A DNA stretch of 64,000 nucleotides from positions 2,418,001 through 2,482,000 of the forward strand of contig NZ_CP170508.1 in NCBI RefSeq assembly GCF_052055875.1, read 5' to 3'. The notes under the pieces were generated by a model. The model saw nothing but the letters and a program-made list of their open reading frames with translations, was not told the origin of the DNA and made no database searches. Below, one piece after another: positions 18,764-27,599 of this stretch (its first letter is position 1; each line of letters starts with the position of its first letter). The translations under genes were made by a program, and so were the position numbers. Source of the stretch: Methanosphaerula subterraneus (GTDB taxonomy: Archaea > Halobacteriota > Methanomicrobia > Methanomicrobiales > Methanospirillaceae).

Positions 18764-19609
18764 TCACACCAGATCCGCGAAGTACTGCTCCATCTTCTTG
18801 AAGTAGAACAGTCCCGACACCAGCACCACCACGACCACCCCGACTGAGACCAGGATCATCGCACTCGGCGGTGTCGTCCCGAGCAGAGCCCATCGGAACC
18901 CTTCGATCACGCCGGCCATCGGGTTCAGCCCGTACAGCACCCTGAACTTCTCCGGCAGCATCGAGGCCGGGTACACCACCGGCGAAGCGTACATCCAGAT
19001 CTGAATCAGGAACGGCACCGTGTACTGAAAGTCCCGGTACTGCACGTTCAGCGCCGAGAGCCAGAGGCCGACCCCGAGCGAGGTCGCTATCGCGAGCAGC
19101 AGAAATGCCGGCAGGAAGATCACGTTCACCGTCGGCACGAACCCGTAGTAGAACATCATTGCGATCAGGATCGAGAACGCGATGCAGAAGTCCACCAGCG
19201 GGGACATGATCCCTGAGATCGGCATCAGCAGCCGCGGGAAGTAGACCTTGGTCATGATGGGCGCATTGGCGACCATGCTGTTCGTCGACCTGGTCATCCC
19301 TTCGGCGAAGAGCGTCCATGGCAGCAGCGCCGCGTAGCTGAAGAGCGGGTACGGGATCCCGTCGGACGGGATCTTCGCGAACGCCCCGAAGATCAACGAG
19401 AAGATGAGCATCGTGAAGAGCGGTTGGATGACTGCCCAGGCGAACCCGAGGCCGGTCTGCTTGTACCGGATCTTCACATCCCGCCAGGTGAAGAAGTAGA
19501 GCAGTTCGCGATATGCCCAGATCTCCTGAAAGTCGATCGGCACCCACTTCCGCGGCGGGCGGATGATCAGGGTTGGGACCTCCTCTTCGTGATGGGCGGT
19601 GCTGGTCAT
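18764..19609 (-). CDS. Polysaccharide-export ABC transporter permease (Wzm-like, ABC-2 family)
   Basis: A membrane protein of about 281 residues with roughly six hydrophobic segments. It carries the ABC-2 signature region LLYFFTWRDVKIRYKQTGLG near the N-terminus, followed by WAVIQPLFTMLIFSLIFG. This is the TagG/Wzm family that moves undecaprenyl- or dolichyl-linked glycans across the membrane together with the Wzt-like ATPase encoded directly downstream. I chose ATG 19609; an upstream ATG at 19636 is possible, and neither has a strong ribosome-binding site. The gene is GC-rich like the ATPase domain of its partner, and unlike the glycosyltransferases further downstream. Confidence 0.9.
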   Translation of the reverse strand: MTSTAHHEEEVPTLIIRPPRKWVPIDFQEIWAYRELLYFFTWRDVKIRYKQTGLGFAWAVIQPLFTMLIFSLIFGAFAKIPSDGIPYPLFSYAALLPWTLFAEGMTRSTNSMVANAPIMTKVYFPRLLMPISGIMSPLVDFCIAFSILIAMMFYYGFVPTVNVIFLPAFLLLAIATSLGVGLWLSALNVQYRDFQYTVPFLIQIWMYASPVVYPASMLPEKFRVLYGLNPMAGVIEGFRWALLGTTPPSAMILVSVGVVVVVLVSGLFYFKKMEQYFADLV

Positions 19610-20017
19610 AGAAATGTGGTATAATCTTTGACACATGATCAGATAAACCTGCAGGAACGGGTTGTTGGGCTCCTCTCTTCACAAGGGTGTGTCTTCCCGC
19701 CGAGCGGTTGATGCGGATGTGATCATGGCTTCATTACGAACCATTCGTCCCCACTGGTAATGCTCGATGATTGGATCGAACTGGTATGATCCGTCGTCTG
19801 TGATCGCTCCGATCGACCGGGATCCTCATCGTAAACCCCTGTCGACGCCATTGTTCTGATCTCGATCGTCCCCTCACTCTAATCTGCGTGGATCTCCCGG
19901 TCGTTTGTGCTCGGGAGGTCTCTGGTAATAAGAATAGAAATTATGAGTCTGTAGAGCAAAATAATATGAGAATATTCTGGTGCAGGATTCGATGGTCGAT
20001 ATTTTGAAAGAGATCTG
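19610..20017. other. Intergenic region between divergent export and acyltransferase genes
   Basis: About 400 bases without a supported gene. It must contain the promoter of the minus-strand permease/ATPase unit and that of the plus-strand acyltransferase. The right part (19920-20010) is AT-rich. No tRNA, repeat or inverted repeat stands out. Confidence 0.5.
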
Positions 20018-21085
20018 GTGGGACAGGTTTTTTTGAACCCGCTGGATACTCCGGTTCTTTGGGATGCTACTCAAAAAAATGGTCGGAGTGCTTTACTGGA
20101 TGGAGTGAAAGGGTTTGCAATCCTCCTCGTCGTCTTTGGACATTCGATCCAATCAGCGTTTCCGAATTTTGACAATTCACTGGTCTTTTCAGTCATCTAC
20201 TCCTTTCATATGCCTCTGTTTATGTTTGTGAGCGGGTTCCTCGCACTTCATCGCATTGAGAATGTGAATCTCAGTTTTTTTAAGAGAAAGATTCAGCAAC
20301 TGGTTGTTCCTTTTGCTTCATGGTATCTGATCGGATATGGCATCCTGATTCTGAGAGATTCATTGAATCATTCACACCTATCCATCCCCATTAACTTCGG
20401 AGAGTATATTTTCCGTCTGATCATCAACCCTGATTGGGGATTGTGGTTTTTGTGGGTTCTCTTTCTGAACTTCGTCGTGATCGCAGTTGCGTTAAAATAT
20501 GAACGGTATTTTGGAATCCTGGTGATCCCTCTCGCGATCGTCATAATTAACCTGATACCCGTCGGCTCCTGTGGAATCGGATTGTTAAAATGGCATCTAC
20601 TATTTTTTTCTGCAGGATATCTTGTCTCCAGATATCGAAATTTGCTCACTGCACAGAGCCATCTCCTCTTTTCGTTCTCCGCGCTCTTCCCCCTGTACGC
20701 CTTCTACTGGAAGAGGATCTGGAGTGACGAGTATCATCATGTGATCACCATGATCCCGACTCTTGAAAAATGGGGGGTCTTGACGATCGCTTTGATAAAA
20801 ATATATAATTATACTATTCCCTTTGTCGGGATCATCTTCTCATTCCTCCTAATTGAGAAGATACAGCGTTTCGTTTCTGTGTTCAATCCCATCTGCTGGC
20901 TCGGTACAGTCACCCTGGATATCTATGTCAGCCACCAGTTATTCCTTAGGTTGGGCCTGGGAGAGGGATATTTATACATTGTATCTTCAGGGCTCATCGC
21001 CCTCTTTTTATCACTGCTCCTCTCGTTTGGGGTATTGAGGCGGTCATCTTTCTTAAAACGAATCTTATTAGGGATGAAATCTTAA
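20018..21085 (+). CDS. Acyltransferase family 3 membrane protein
   Basis: A 355-residue multi-pass membrane protein from GTG 20018. The N-terminal segment LLDGVKGFAILLVVFGHSIQ contains the conserved His of acyltransferase-3 enzymes, followed by HMPLFMFVSGFLA. About ten hydrophobic stretches follow. It probably acetylates or otherwise acylates a surface sugar at the membrane. It closes the glycan island on the right. The start codon is not certain: the conserved part begins near residue 24, and the N-terminal 20 residues are unremarkable. Confidence 0.82.
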   Translation: MGQVFLNPLDTPVLWDATQKNGRSALLDGVKGFAILLVVFGHSIQSAFPNFDNSLVFSVIYSFHMPLFMFVSGFLALHRIENVNLSFFKRKIQQLVVPFASWYLIGYGILILRDSLNHSHLSIPINFGEYIFRLIINPDWGLWFLWVLFLNFVVIAVALKYERYFGILVIPLAIVIINLIPVGSCGIGLLKWHLLFFSAGYLVSRYRNLLTAQSHLLFSFSALFPLYAFYWKRIWSDEYHHVITMIPTLEKWGVLTIALIKIYNYTIPFVGIIFSFLLIEKIQRFVSVFNPICWLGTVTLDIYVSHQLFLRLGLGEGYLYIVSSGLIALFLSLLLSFGVLRRSSFLKRILLGMKS

Positions 21086-21355
21086 AACCCCCCTTCTGCG
21101 CTTCGTTTTGATCGGATAATCTGGCCGGGATGTGGCTGTGTTCTCCTGGTGGGGAAGTTCACTGATCAGAGCCGCCTCCCTCGATTGCCCGCAGCATCGC
21201 CTCAACCCCCACGGTTGGTGTCGCCAAGTGCAGCGAGAACCCAATGGAGGGAGGGCCGCACCTCATACCGTCCGTGGGGTGGCATCATTTGGATCAACAC
21301 GACCTCCTAAACCAGAAAGCTCGATCCGCCCCCGGTTACCGAAACACACGGGCTA
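21086..21355. other. Gene-free region with a short minus-strand coding fragment
   Basis: No intact gene. On the minus strand, about 21164-21265 reads as a short protein-like frame that includes LHLATPTVGVEAMLRAIEGG and then stops; it may be the tail of a lost gene. Together with the broken frame at 21356-21834 it suggests a decaying locus between the glycan island and the catalase gene. Confidence 0.35.
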
Positions 21356-21834
21356 TTATTCCTTCTCGTCATTGTTCTCATCCGCGTAGCACGCCTCATA
21401 TTGGACCGCCTGTGTCGCCATCCGGCGGGCGATACTGATGAAGGCCTCGGGTGACCTCTGGAGCTCGACGGAATCGTCCTGAACGCCGCTGCCGGCGCCA
21501 TCGACCCGTCCGCGGCCATCGTCACCTCCGGGCGGTCCGCATTGAGCATCCGGACCTGTGATGGGTCTAGTCCGCTGGGGATGCCATCTCTGTTCATAAC
21601 GGACAGATCGACCGGCTGAACCATCCGAATCGGTGACCTGTCACCCTGTGGTGACACTATTTCGATCGTCCCCGCCGGCTGGAGAAGTACCCCACCTCCA
21701 CCCAGAGATCCGCTCTTTCCTCTGCACGGATCTTCCGTCACCAGCATTTTGCATTCAACGGCATGGTCACCAATCGCGAACCCGGGCAGAGACCCGGTGT
21801 CCTGAAAGGAATCTTTATCACCCCACATCCCCAT
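21356..21834 (-). pseudogene. Broken, unidentified gene with an apparent frameshift
   Basis: On the minus strand, one frame runs from about 21834 and includes TIEIVSPQGDRSPIRMVQPV, then DPSQVRMLNADRPEVTMAAD. Near 21480-21500 the protein-like reading appears to change frame, continuing as VQDDSVELQRSPEAFISIA and then RRMATQAVQYEA, ending at TAA 21356-21358. Each part alone looks like real coding sequence, so I read this as one gene of roughly 140-160 codons with a single frameshift. I do not recognise the family and suggest no function. A sequencing error rather than a mutation cannot be excluded. Confidence 0.45.
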
Positions 21835-21844
21835 GGGGGGCCTT

Positions 21845-23302
21845 ATGACAGATCAGAGCAAAAAAACCTTAACAACAGACCAGGGGGTTCCGGTTGCCGA
21901 TAACCAGAACTCCCTCACTGCCGGACAACGTGGGCCGACCCTCCTGCAGGATGTCAGTCTGATCGAGAAACTGGCACATTTTGACCGGGAGCGGATACCG
22001 GAACGCGTGGTACATGCGAAAGGAGCCGGCGCTCATGGCTACTTCCAGGTGTATCAGAGCATGGCACCGTACACGAAGGCAAAGTTTCTCCAGGACCAAA
22101 AGAAGAAGACTCCGGTCTTTGTCCGGTTCTCAACTGTCGTCGGTGCGCGGGGCTCTGCGGAGACGGTACGGGATCCCCGGGGATTTGCAGTGAAGTTCTA
22201 CACCGAAGACGGGAACTACGACCTCGTGGGGAATAACCTGCCGGTCTTCTTCATCCGGGATGCGATCAAGTTCCCCGACATGGTGCATGCATTCAAACCA
22301 GCGCCGGACACCAATATCCCAGTCAGTTCATCGGCCAACAGCCGGTTCTGGGACTTCATATCGCTGACACCGGAATCCACCCATATGATCACCTGGCTCT
22401 TCTCGGATCGTGGCACTGTGAAGAGCTTTCGGAAGATGGAGGGGTTCGGGGTGAACACCTACATCTGGGTGAATGAGAAGGGCAAGGGCGTGTATGTGAA
22501 ATACCACTGGAAGCCAGCGGCAGGCATCGAGACCATCGACCGCCACGAATCGACGCGGCTTGCCGGTGAGGATCCGGACGTCGCCACCCGGGACCTATTT
22601 GCCTGGATCGCTTCTGGAAAAACGGTCGAATTCGAACTCAATGTCCAGCTGATGGAGTTTGATGATGAGTTCAACCTGGACTTCGATCCGCTCGATGCTA
22701 CGAAGACCTGGCCGGAGGATCGGTATCCTCTCATGAAGGTCGGAAAGATGGTCCTTGACAAAAACCCATTGAATTATTTTGCCGAGGTGGAACAGGTGGC
22801 ATTCTGCCCTGCCTCCCTTGTTCCCGGGATTGAACCGTCAGCCGACAAACTTCTGCAGGGCCGGTTGTTCTCGTACGCGGATACGCAGCGGCACCGGCTC
22901 GGACCGAATTACCTTCAGATCCCGGTGAACCAGCCGAAGGTGCCGGTCAACAACAACCAGCGGGACGGGTTCATGCAGTCCGGCGCCGGGCACAGTGGGA
23001 CGGTCAATTTCGAGCCCAATTCGCTGGGCGGCGGAGAGCCACACCAGTCCGGTGACCCGACCTTCGAAGGTCGACCGATCGTGGGAGGGCACGTCCGTCA
23101 GAAGATCGCCCTGACCAACGACTTCCAGCAGGCAGGTGAACGCTACCGCTCGCTCTCCAAAAAGGATCAGGACCATCTCGTGGACAATGCTGTCGACTCG
23201 CTTGGTCATGCGAAGTCGGAGATCCAGAAGCGCATGGTGGAGAACTTTAAATCTGCAGATGCAGAACTCGGGGAACGTGTGAAGAAAGGACTGAATCTTT
23301 GA
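21845..23302 (+). CDS. katA: Monofunctional haem catalase (small-subunit clade)
   Basis: A 485-residue catalase that decomposes hydrogen peroxide. Visible motifs are the catalytic His57 in RVVHAKGAGAHGYF, the distal Asn in VGNNLPVFFIRD, FVRFSTVVGARGSAE, and the proximal haem-ligand Tyr in GRLFSYADTQRHRLGPNY. Length fits the small-subunit group without a flavodoxin-like extension. I chose ATG 21845 because it is preceded by GGGGG at a suitable distance. It stands alone as a plus-strand gene between remnants. Catalase is found in several methanogens as oxidative-stress defence, and acquisition from bacteria is common for this family. Confidence 0.95.
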   Translation: MTDQSKKTLTTDQGVPVADNQNSLTAGQRGPTLLQDVSLIEKLAHFDRERIPERVVHAKGAGAHGYFQVYQSMAPYTKAKFLQDQKKKTPVFVRFSTVVGARGSAETVRDPRGFAVKFYTEDGNYDLVGNNLPVFFIRDAIKFPDMVHAFKPAPDTNIPVSSSANSRFWDFISLTPESTHMITWLFSDRGTVKSFRKMEGFGVNTYIWVNEKGKGVYVKYHWKPAAGIETIDRHESTRLAGEDPDVATRDLFAWIASGKTVEFELNVQLMEFDDEFNLDFDPLDATKTWPEDRYPLMKVGKMVLDKNPLNYFAEVEQVAFCPASLVPGIEPSADKLLQGRLFSYADTQRHRLGPNYLQIPVNQPKVPVNNNQRDGFMQSGAGHSGTVNFEPNSLGGGEPHQSGDPTFEGRPIVGGHVRQKIALTNDFQQAGERYRSLSKKDQDHLVDNAVDSLGHAKSEIQKRMVENFKSADAELGERVKKGLNL

Positions 23303-23491
23303 ACGGTGCACCCGGTGCGCTCCGTATCATCTCGTGGAAGATCACTCCGGTGCCCCCTGAAGTGTGCCCATTGTTACGTGGATACAGGCGAAGATGAAGC
23401 AGCCGGAGCGCTCTCCACGGAGGAGACATTCGCCGTCATTGACTCGATCTATGAGATGGGGGGCTACTGTTTCATGATGCCCACTGACTGA
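23303..23491 (+). pseudogene. Truncated and frameshifted radical SAM protein N-terminus
   Basis: Immediately after the catalase stop, one frame reads GALRIISWKIT; the protein then continues in another frame as RCPLKCAHCYVDTGEDEAAG and on to YEMGGYCFMMPTD, where it stops at 23489-23491. The C-x3-C-x2-C motif is that of radical SAM enzymes, and the ISWKIT-x-RCPLKCAHCY layout resembles the start of SPASM/AhbC-D-like family members. The shift between the two frames, the absence of a good start codon and the loss of everything after about 60 residues show a gene remnant. Confidence 0.6.
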
Positions 23492-23546
23492 CGCCTGTGG
23501 TGCAGTCACCGTCAAAAGAAAGAATTAGTCCAGACCGGGATTCGCT

Positions 23547-25643
23547 TCATTCGTGCAGGTTACCGACCTCCCCAAGTACCTGCAGCATCGCCTCCACCTC
23601 CACCGCCGGCGGGGCGCAGGCCTGCCCTGAGCAGACGTACGCGGTGGCCCTCCCCTCCTTCATCCCCAGCAGCTCAGTGAACGGCGCCACGGCCGCAAGA
23701 TCGGCCCCGCCGCCGGCCGGCTTGAACTGGGTCGTCGTCACCGGCAGGAACCGTTCTGCGAGCGCCCGGATCATCGCCGCGGTATCGGCCGCCCCCTCCT
23801 CGCCGACCACGACCACCTCCTGCGCAGGGCCGAGGGCGAAGTCCAGGCCGGCGAGGAAGAAGGTCGCGATCAGTGGCGACCGCTCCACCACCCCAGCCAT
23901 GAACCGGCCGAGGGTTCCGGCCTGCTCCTCGTATGCCGGCTCACCGGTCAGCCGGGCGAGCAGCAGCAGATCCATGAAGGCGACCGAGTTCGCCGACGGT
24001 ATCGCCCCATCGTACTGCTCCTTCTGTCGGACGATCAGGTCGGTCGCGTCCTCGGCCGCCGAGAAGAATCCGCCCCCTGCCAAGTCCCAGGTCCGGGCGA
24101 TAAACTCCTTCATCAGTTCGACCGCATCGGCCAGGTACCGGACGGCGAACGTCGCCTGGTAGAGATCGAGCAGCCCCCAGATCAGGGCGGCGTAGTCCTC
24201 GGCCTGTGCGCTGATCGCTGCCTCGCCATCCCGGGAGCGGTGGAGGAGCCGGCCGTCAGGGCTTCGCATCGTGCCGAGCAGAAAGTCGGCGGCCCTGCCG
24301 GCTGCGTCGATATACTCTGCCACCCCGAAGGCCCTGCCTGCCCTGGACAGCGCCGCGATCATCAGCCCGTTCCAGCTGGTCAGTACCTTGTCGTCGGTCA
24401 GGGGGGGCACCCGCCCGGTTCTGGCCGCTGCAAGTTTCGCTTCGGCGGTGACGAGATGGGGGTCAGGGTCCTGCAGGGGAGCATCAGGAGACCGGTAGAG
24501 CACGTTCCTGCCGATCAGTCCAGGGTGGAACGGATCGGTGAAGTTCCCCTGCTCTGTCACCAGATAGGCGGCTGTGAGTGCGGCCGCCTCCTCCGGGAGC
24601 ACGATCTTCCGGACCTCCTCGAGTGTCCAGAGGTAATACTTCCCCTCCTCCCCCTCGCTGTCCGCGTCCTGCGCCGCCGCAAACCCCCCCGAACTGGTCG
24701 ACAGACTGTTCAGCACGTACCGGATCGTCGCCTCCGCGGTCTCCCGGTACTCCGCGTTTCCGGTCGCCAGGAACGCATCAGTGCAGGCGATGACGAGCAT
24801 CGCCTGGTCGTAGAGCATCTTCTCGAAGTGCGGGACCTTCCAGCCACCGTCCGTCGAGTACCGGTGGAACCCGCCGGCCAGGTGATCATAGATCCCCCCT
24901 CTGCGCATCGCTTTCAGGGTCTGCTCCACCATCGCCAGGGCAGCCGGCTCCCCTGAACGCCTCCAATACCGCAGGAGAAAGAGAAGGTTGTGAGGGGCAG
25001 GGAACTTCGGGGCGTCCCCGAACCCTCCCCTGGCCGGGTCGAAGGCCGCGGCCAGTGCACGGTAGCCTGCGGTGAGCAGGTCGACCGTCGGTTCAGGGCC
25101 GGTGCCGGTCCGGGCGGGCTGGTGAAGTGCCTCAACGACCCGGGTGGCGACCTCGAGCAGGTCGCCGGGCTTCTCTCTCCAGACCTCGGCCACCTTCGGC
25201 AGGAGCTCGAGCATCCCGGCCCCCCCGAACCGACTCGTCTTTGGGATGTAGGTGGCGGCGAAGAACGGCCGGCGGTCGGGTGTCATGATGATCGTCAGCG
25301 GCCAGCCGCCTGAGCCGGTCATCATCTGGCAGACGGTCATGTAGATCTGGTCGATGTCGGGCCGCTCCTCCCGGTCCACCTTGATGGCGATGTAGTGGTC
25401 GTTGAGCAGGGTCGCGACCTCCTGGTCGATGAACGACTCCTCGGCCATCACATGGCACCAGTGGCAGGTCGCGTACCCGATCGAGAGGAAGACCGGTTTC
25501 TGCTCGGCCGCCGCCCTGGCGAACGCCTCCTCCCCCCAGGGGAACCAGGCCACCGGCTGGTGGGCGTGGGCCAGCAGGTACGGGCTCTTCTGATCGATCA
25601 GCCGGTTGGCGGTCTCTGCCAGGTGTTCTGGAGGTGTGGTCAT
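23547..25643 (-). CDS. YyaL/DUF255 family protein (thioredoxin-like plus glycosidase-like barrel)
   Basis: A 698-residue protein of the widespread YyaL/spermatogenesis-associated-protein-20 family. The N-terminal 170 residues are the DUF255 thioredoxin-like domain, starting NRLIDQKSPYLLAHAHQPVAW and carrying a Cys60-His-Trp-Cys63 active-site-like motif (ATCHWCHVM). The rest is an (alpha/alpha)6-barrel region with GGIYDHLAGGFHRYSTD and PHFEKMLYDQAML, resembling N-acylglucosamine epimerase/cellobiose epimerase-like folds. The biochemical function of the family is not established. Length is typical. It is convergent with the remnant after the catalase, and its start lies 75 bases downstream of the uvsE stop. 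Confidence 0.9.
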   Translation of the reverse strand: MTTPPEHLAETANRLIDQKSPYLLAHAHQPVAWFPWGEEAFARAAAEQKPVFLSIGYATCHWCHVMAEESFIDQEVATLLNDHYIAIKVDREERPDIDQIYMTVCQMMTGSGGWPLTIIMTPDRRPFFAATYIPKTSRFGGAGMLELLPKVAEVWREKPGDLLEVATRVVEALHQPARTGTGPEPTVDLLTAGYRALAAAFDPARGGFGDAPKFPAPHNLLFLLRYWRRSGEPAALAMVEQTLKAMRRGGIYDHLAGGFHRYSTDGGWKVPHFEKMLYDQAMLVIACTDAFLATGNAEYRETAEATIRYVLNSLSTSSGGFAAAQDADSEGEEGKYYLWTLEEVRKIVLPEEAAALTAAYLVTEQGNFTDPFHPGLIGRNVLYRSPDAPLQDPDPHLVTAEAKLAAARTGRVPPLTDDKVLTSWNGLMIAALSRAGRAFGVAEYIDAAGRAADFLLGTMRSPDGRLLHRSRDGEAAISAQAEDYAALIWGLLDLYQATFAVRYLADAVELMKEFIARTWDLAGGGFFSAAEDATDLIVRQKEQYDGAIPSANSVAFMDLLLLARLTGEPAYEEQAGTLGRFMAGVVERSPLIATFFLAGLDFALGPAQEVVVVGEEGAADTAAMIRALAERFLPVTTTQFKPAGGGADLAAVAPFTELLGMKEGRATAYVCSGQACAPPAVEVEAMLQVLGEVGNLHE

Positions 25644-25670
25644 ACACCCTGATGGGCAGGGCGGGCTATA

Positions 25671-26568
25671 TCAGTCTATCGAGGCTATCAGCCGCGGGTC
25701 AGCGCCGGCCACTCTGATCGCGGTCAGCGCACTCTGCTCCTTATCCTTGATCTCGAGCATCAGGTCGAAGTCACGCCCCCCGGTCTCCTCCAGCAGGAGC
25801 AGGAAGTCGTCGACATCGAGGGTTTCAGCGTGGTTCCCCCGACGCATCCCTTCTGCCTGGGAGCTGTAGTCGGCCATCGGCAGCCCGTCGGACAGGAGCC
25901 ACGTGCGGGCGATCTCGTCGAGCAGGTCTGGGAGGGCGCCCGGTGAGGGGTTCACCTGGTGGTGGAAGAAGTCGAAGAGGACCGGACGCCGGTGGCTGCA
26001 CTCACCTCCAGGCAGTCCCTGACCGAGTAGAGTCGGTCGTCGTTCTCGATCACCAGCCGGCGCCGGATCGTCGGGTCGAGGGTTGGGTAGACCTCGACGA
26101 ACCGCTCGATCGCGGCCGGTTTATCTCCGTAGACCTCGCCGAGGTGGACCTGGCTCTTTGCCGTACTGTCCAGTCCGAGCAGGTCCAGCACCGTCGCATG
26201 GTACCGGAGTTCGCCGATGCTCCGTTCGAGCACACCGGGGTCTTTCGTGTTCAGCACCACGAACTGATCCAGGTGCATCGAGACCGCATCCTGTGATCCC
26301 TGATGAACCGGCCGATCCCCCTGAACCGCTCCAGGAACCGTCCCGGCCAGTCGGTGGTGCAGACCGGGTGGGAGGCGAAGGGGATCAGGTCCGAGGTGAT
26401 CCGGAAGAAGAGGATCCCATGGGAGCGGTTGAAGGCGAGGATCGATTCAAGGCAGTCGAGGTTCAGCGCGATCGTATGAAGGAGTCGCTCCGCCGAGTAT
26501 GAGGCGAGCCGGAAGGTCCGGTTGGTGCACCTGAGCGTCCTGTTGATGCAGGGGTATCCGATCCTCAT
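25671..26568 (-). pseudogene. uvsE: UV damage endonuclease (UvsE/UVDE), two frameshifts
   Basis: Three consecutive minus-strand frames together give one UvsE protein of about 298 residues. The first frame (26568 to about 26285) starts MRIGYPCINRTL and contains HGILFFRITSDLIPFASHP. The second (about 26278 to 25990) contains LDQFVVLNTKDPGVLERSI and RRLVIENDDRLYSVRDCLE. The third (to 25671) begins LFDFFHHQVNPSPG. One base appears missing near 26279 (ATGCGG-TCTCG, expected MRISMH) and one near 25985 (GGCGT-CCGG, expected GVPVLF). The enzyme nicks 5' of UV photoproducts. As written the gene is inactive; sequencing errors are an alternative explanation because the rest is well conserved. Confidence 0.8.
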
Positions 26569-26626
26569 CCACTCCTCCGTTGCATCTATCTCCAGTGTTA
26601 TAGCACAGTGGATATAACCTCTCTCT

Positions 26627-27520
26627 GTGGAGATACAGACGGCACTTCTGACCGGGTCTGAGTCCGAGGCGGACCGGCGGTTTCATCAGGCCCTGGCGGC
26701 ATCTGGGCTGACCCCGGAGACCTTTTCGCTCTTCTCTGAGCTGGTCTGGTCGTTCTACCGCGTCCATGGACGCCCGATGGCCTGGCGGGAGACGAGGGAC
26801 CCGTACAGGATCCTGGTATCGGAGGTGATGCTCCAGCAGACGCAGGTGAACCGGGTGAAGGAGAAGTACCAGGAGTTCATCGAGGCGTTCCCGACCTTTG
26901 AGGTCCTGGCCGCCGCCCCTCTCTCGGCAGTCCTCGACCAATGGCAGGGACTCGGGTACAACCGGCGGGCCGTCGCTCTTCATCGGGCGGCCGGCATCGT
27001 CGCCTCTGACTGGGGCGGCCTACTTCGAGAGGATCCCGCTGACCTCGTGACCCTGCCCGGGATCGGGAAGGCGACTGCCGCCTCAATCGCTGCCTTCGCC
27101 TTCAACAACCCGACTGTCTTCATCGAGACGAACATCCGGCGGGTCTTCATCCACTGCTTCTGCGCAGATCGGGATGGGGTCACCGATCGGGAGATCCTGC
27201 CGCTGGTTGAACGGACGCTGGACCGAAAGAACCCCCGCGAATGGTACTATGCCCTGATGGATTACGGCACCTTCATCGCCGCGAACCATCCGAACCCCAA
27301 CCGTAAGAGTGCCCATTATACGAAACAGTCCAGGTTCGAAGGGTCAGACCGACAGGTGCGGGGGCGGATCCTCCGTCTGCTCGGGACCGGGCCGGCCAGC
27401 AGCGACCACCTGATTGGTGAACTCGGGGAGGATCCCAATCGGGTGGGCCGGCTACTCCTGTCCCTCAGGGCGGAGGGGTTCCTTGAGATCGAGGGGGATA
27501 TGATCCGGATCCGGTCGTGA
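26627..27520 (+). CDS. MutY-like HhH-GPD DNA glycosylase lacking the iron-sulfur cluster
   Basis: A 297-residue base-excision-repair glycosylase starting at GTG 26627. It has the MutY-type RPMAWRETRDPYRILVSEVM segment with the catalytic Glu66 in SEVMLQQTQV, the helix-hairpin-helix LPGIGKATAASI (143-154), and VFIETNIRRV, where Glu167 stands at the place of the usual catalytic Asp. The C-terminal [4Fe-4S] Cys loop of MutY/endonuclease III is absent. Residues 243-297 look like a winged-helix domain (LLGTGPASSDHLIGELG) instead of the MutT-like 8-oxoG domain. It is divergent from uvsE across 58 bases, forming a small DNA-repair pair. Substrate specificity (A opposite 8-oxoG or another mismatch) is inferred. 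Confidence 0.82.
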   Translation: MEIQTALLTGSESEADRRFHQALAASGLTPETFSLFSELVWSFYRVHGRPMAWRETRDPYRILVSEVMLQQTQVNRVKEKYQEFIEAFPTFEVLAAAPLSAVLDQWQGLGYNRRAVALHRAAGIVASDWGGLLREDPADLVTLPGIGKATAASIAAFAFNNPTVFIETNIRRVFIHCFCADRDGVTDREILPLVERTLDRKNPREWYYALMDYGTFIAANHPNPNRKSAHYTKQSRFEGSDRQVRGRILRLLGTGPASSDHLIGELGEDPNRVGRLLLSLRAEGFLEIEGDMIRIRS

Positions 27521-27599
27521 CCAGCCAGATCGGAGAGGTCTGGGAGTGCCGGCCTGGGACATCGATCAATTCAAGTAATGAGACCATAATTATACTGTA

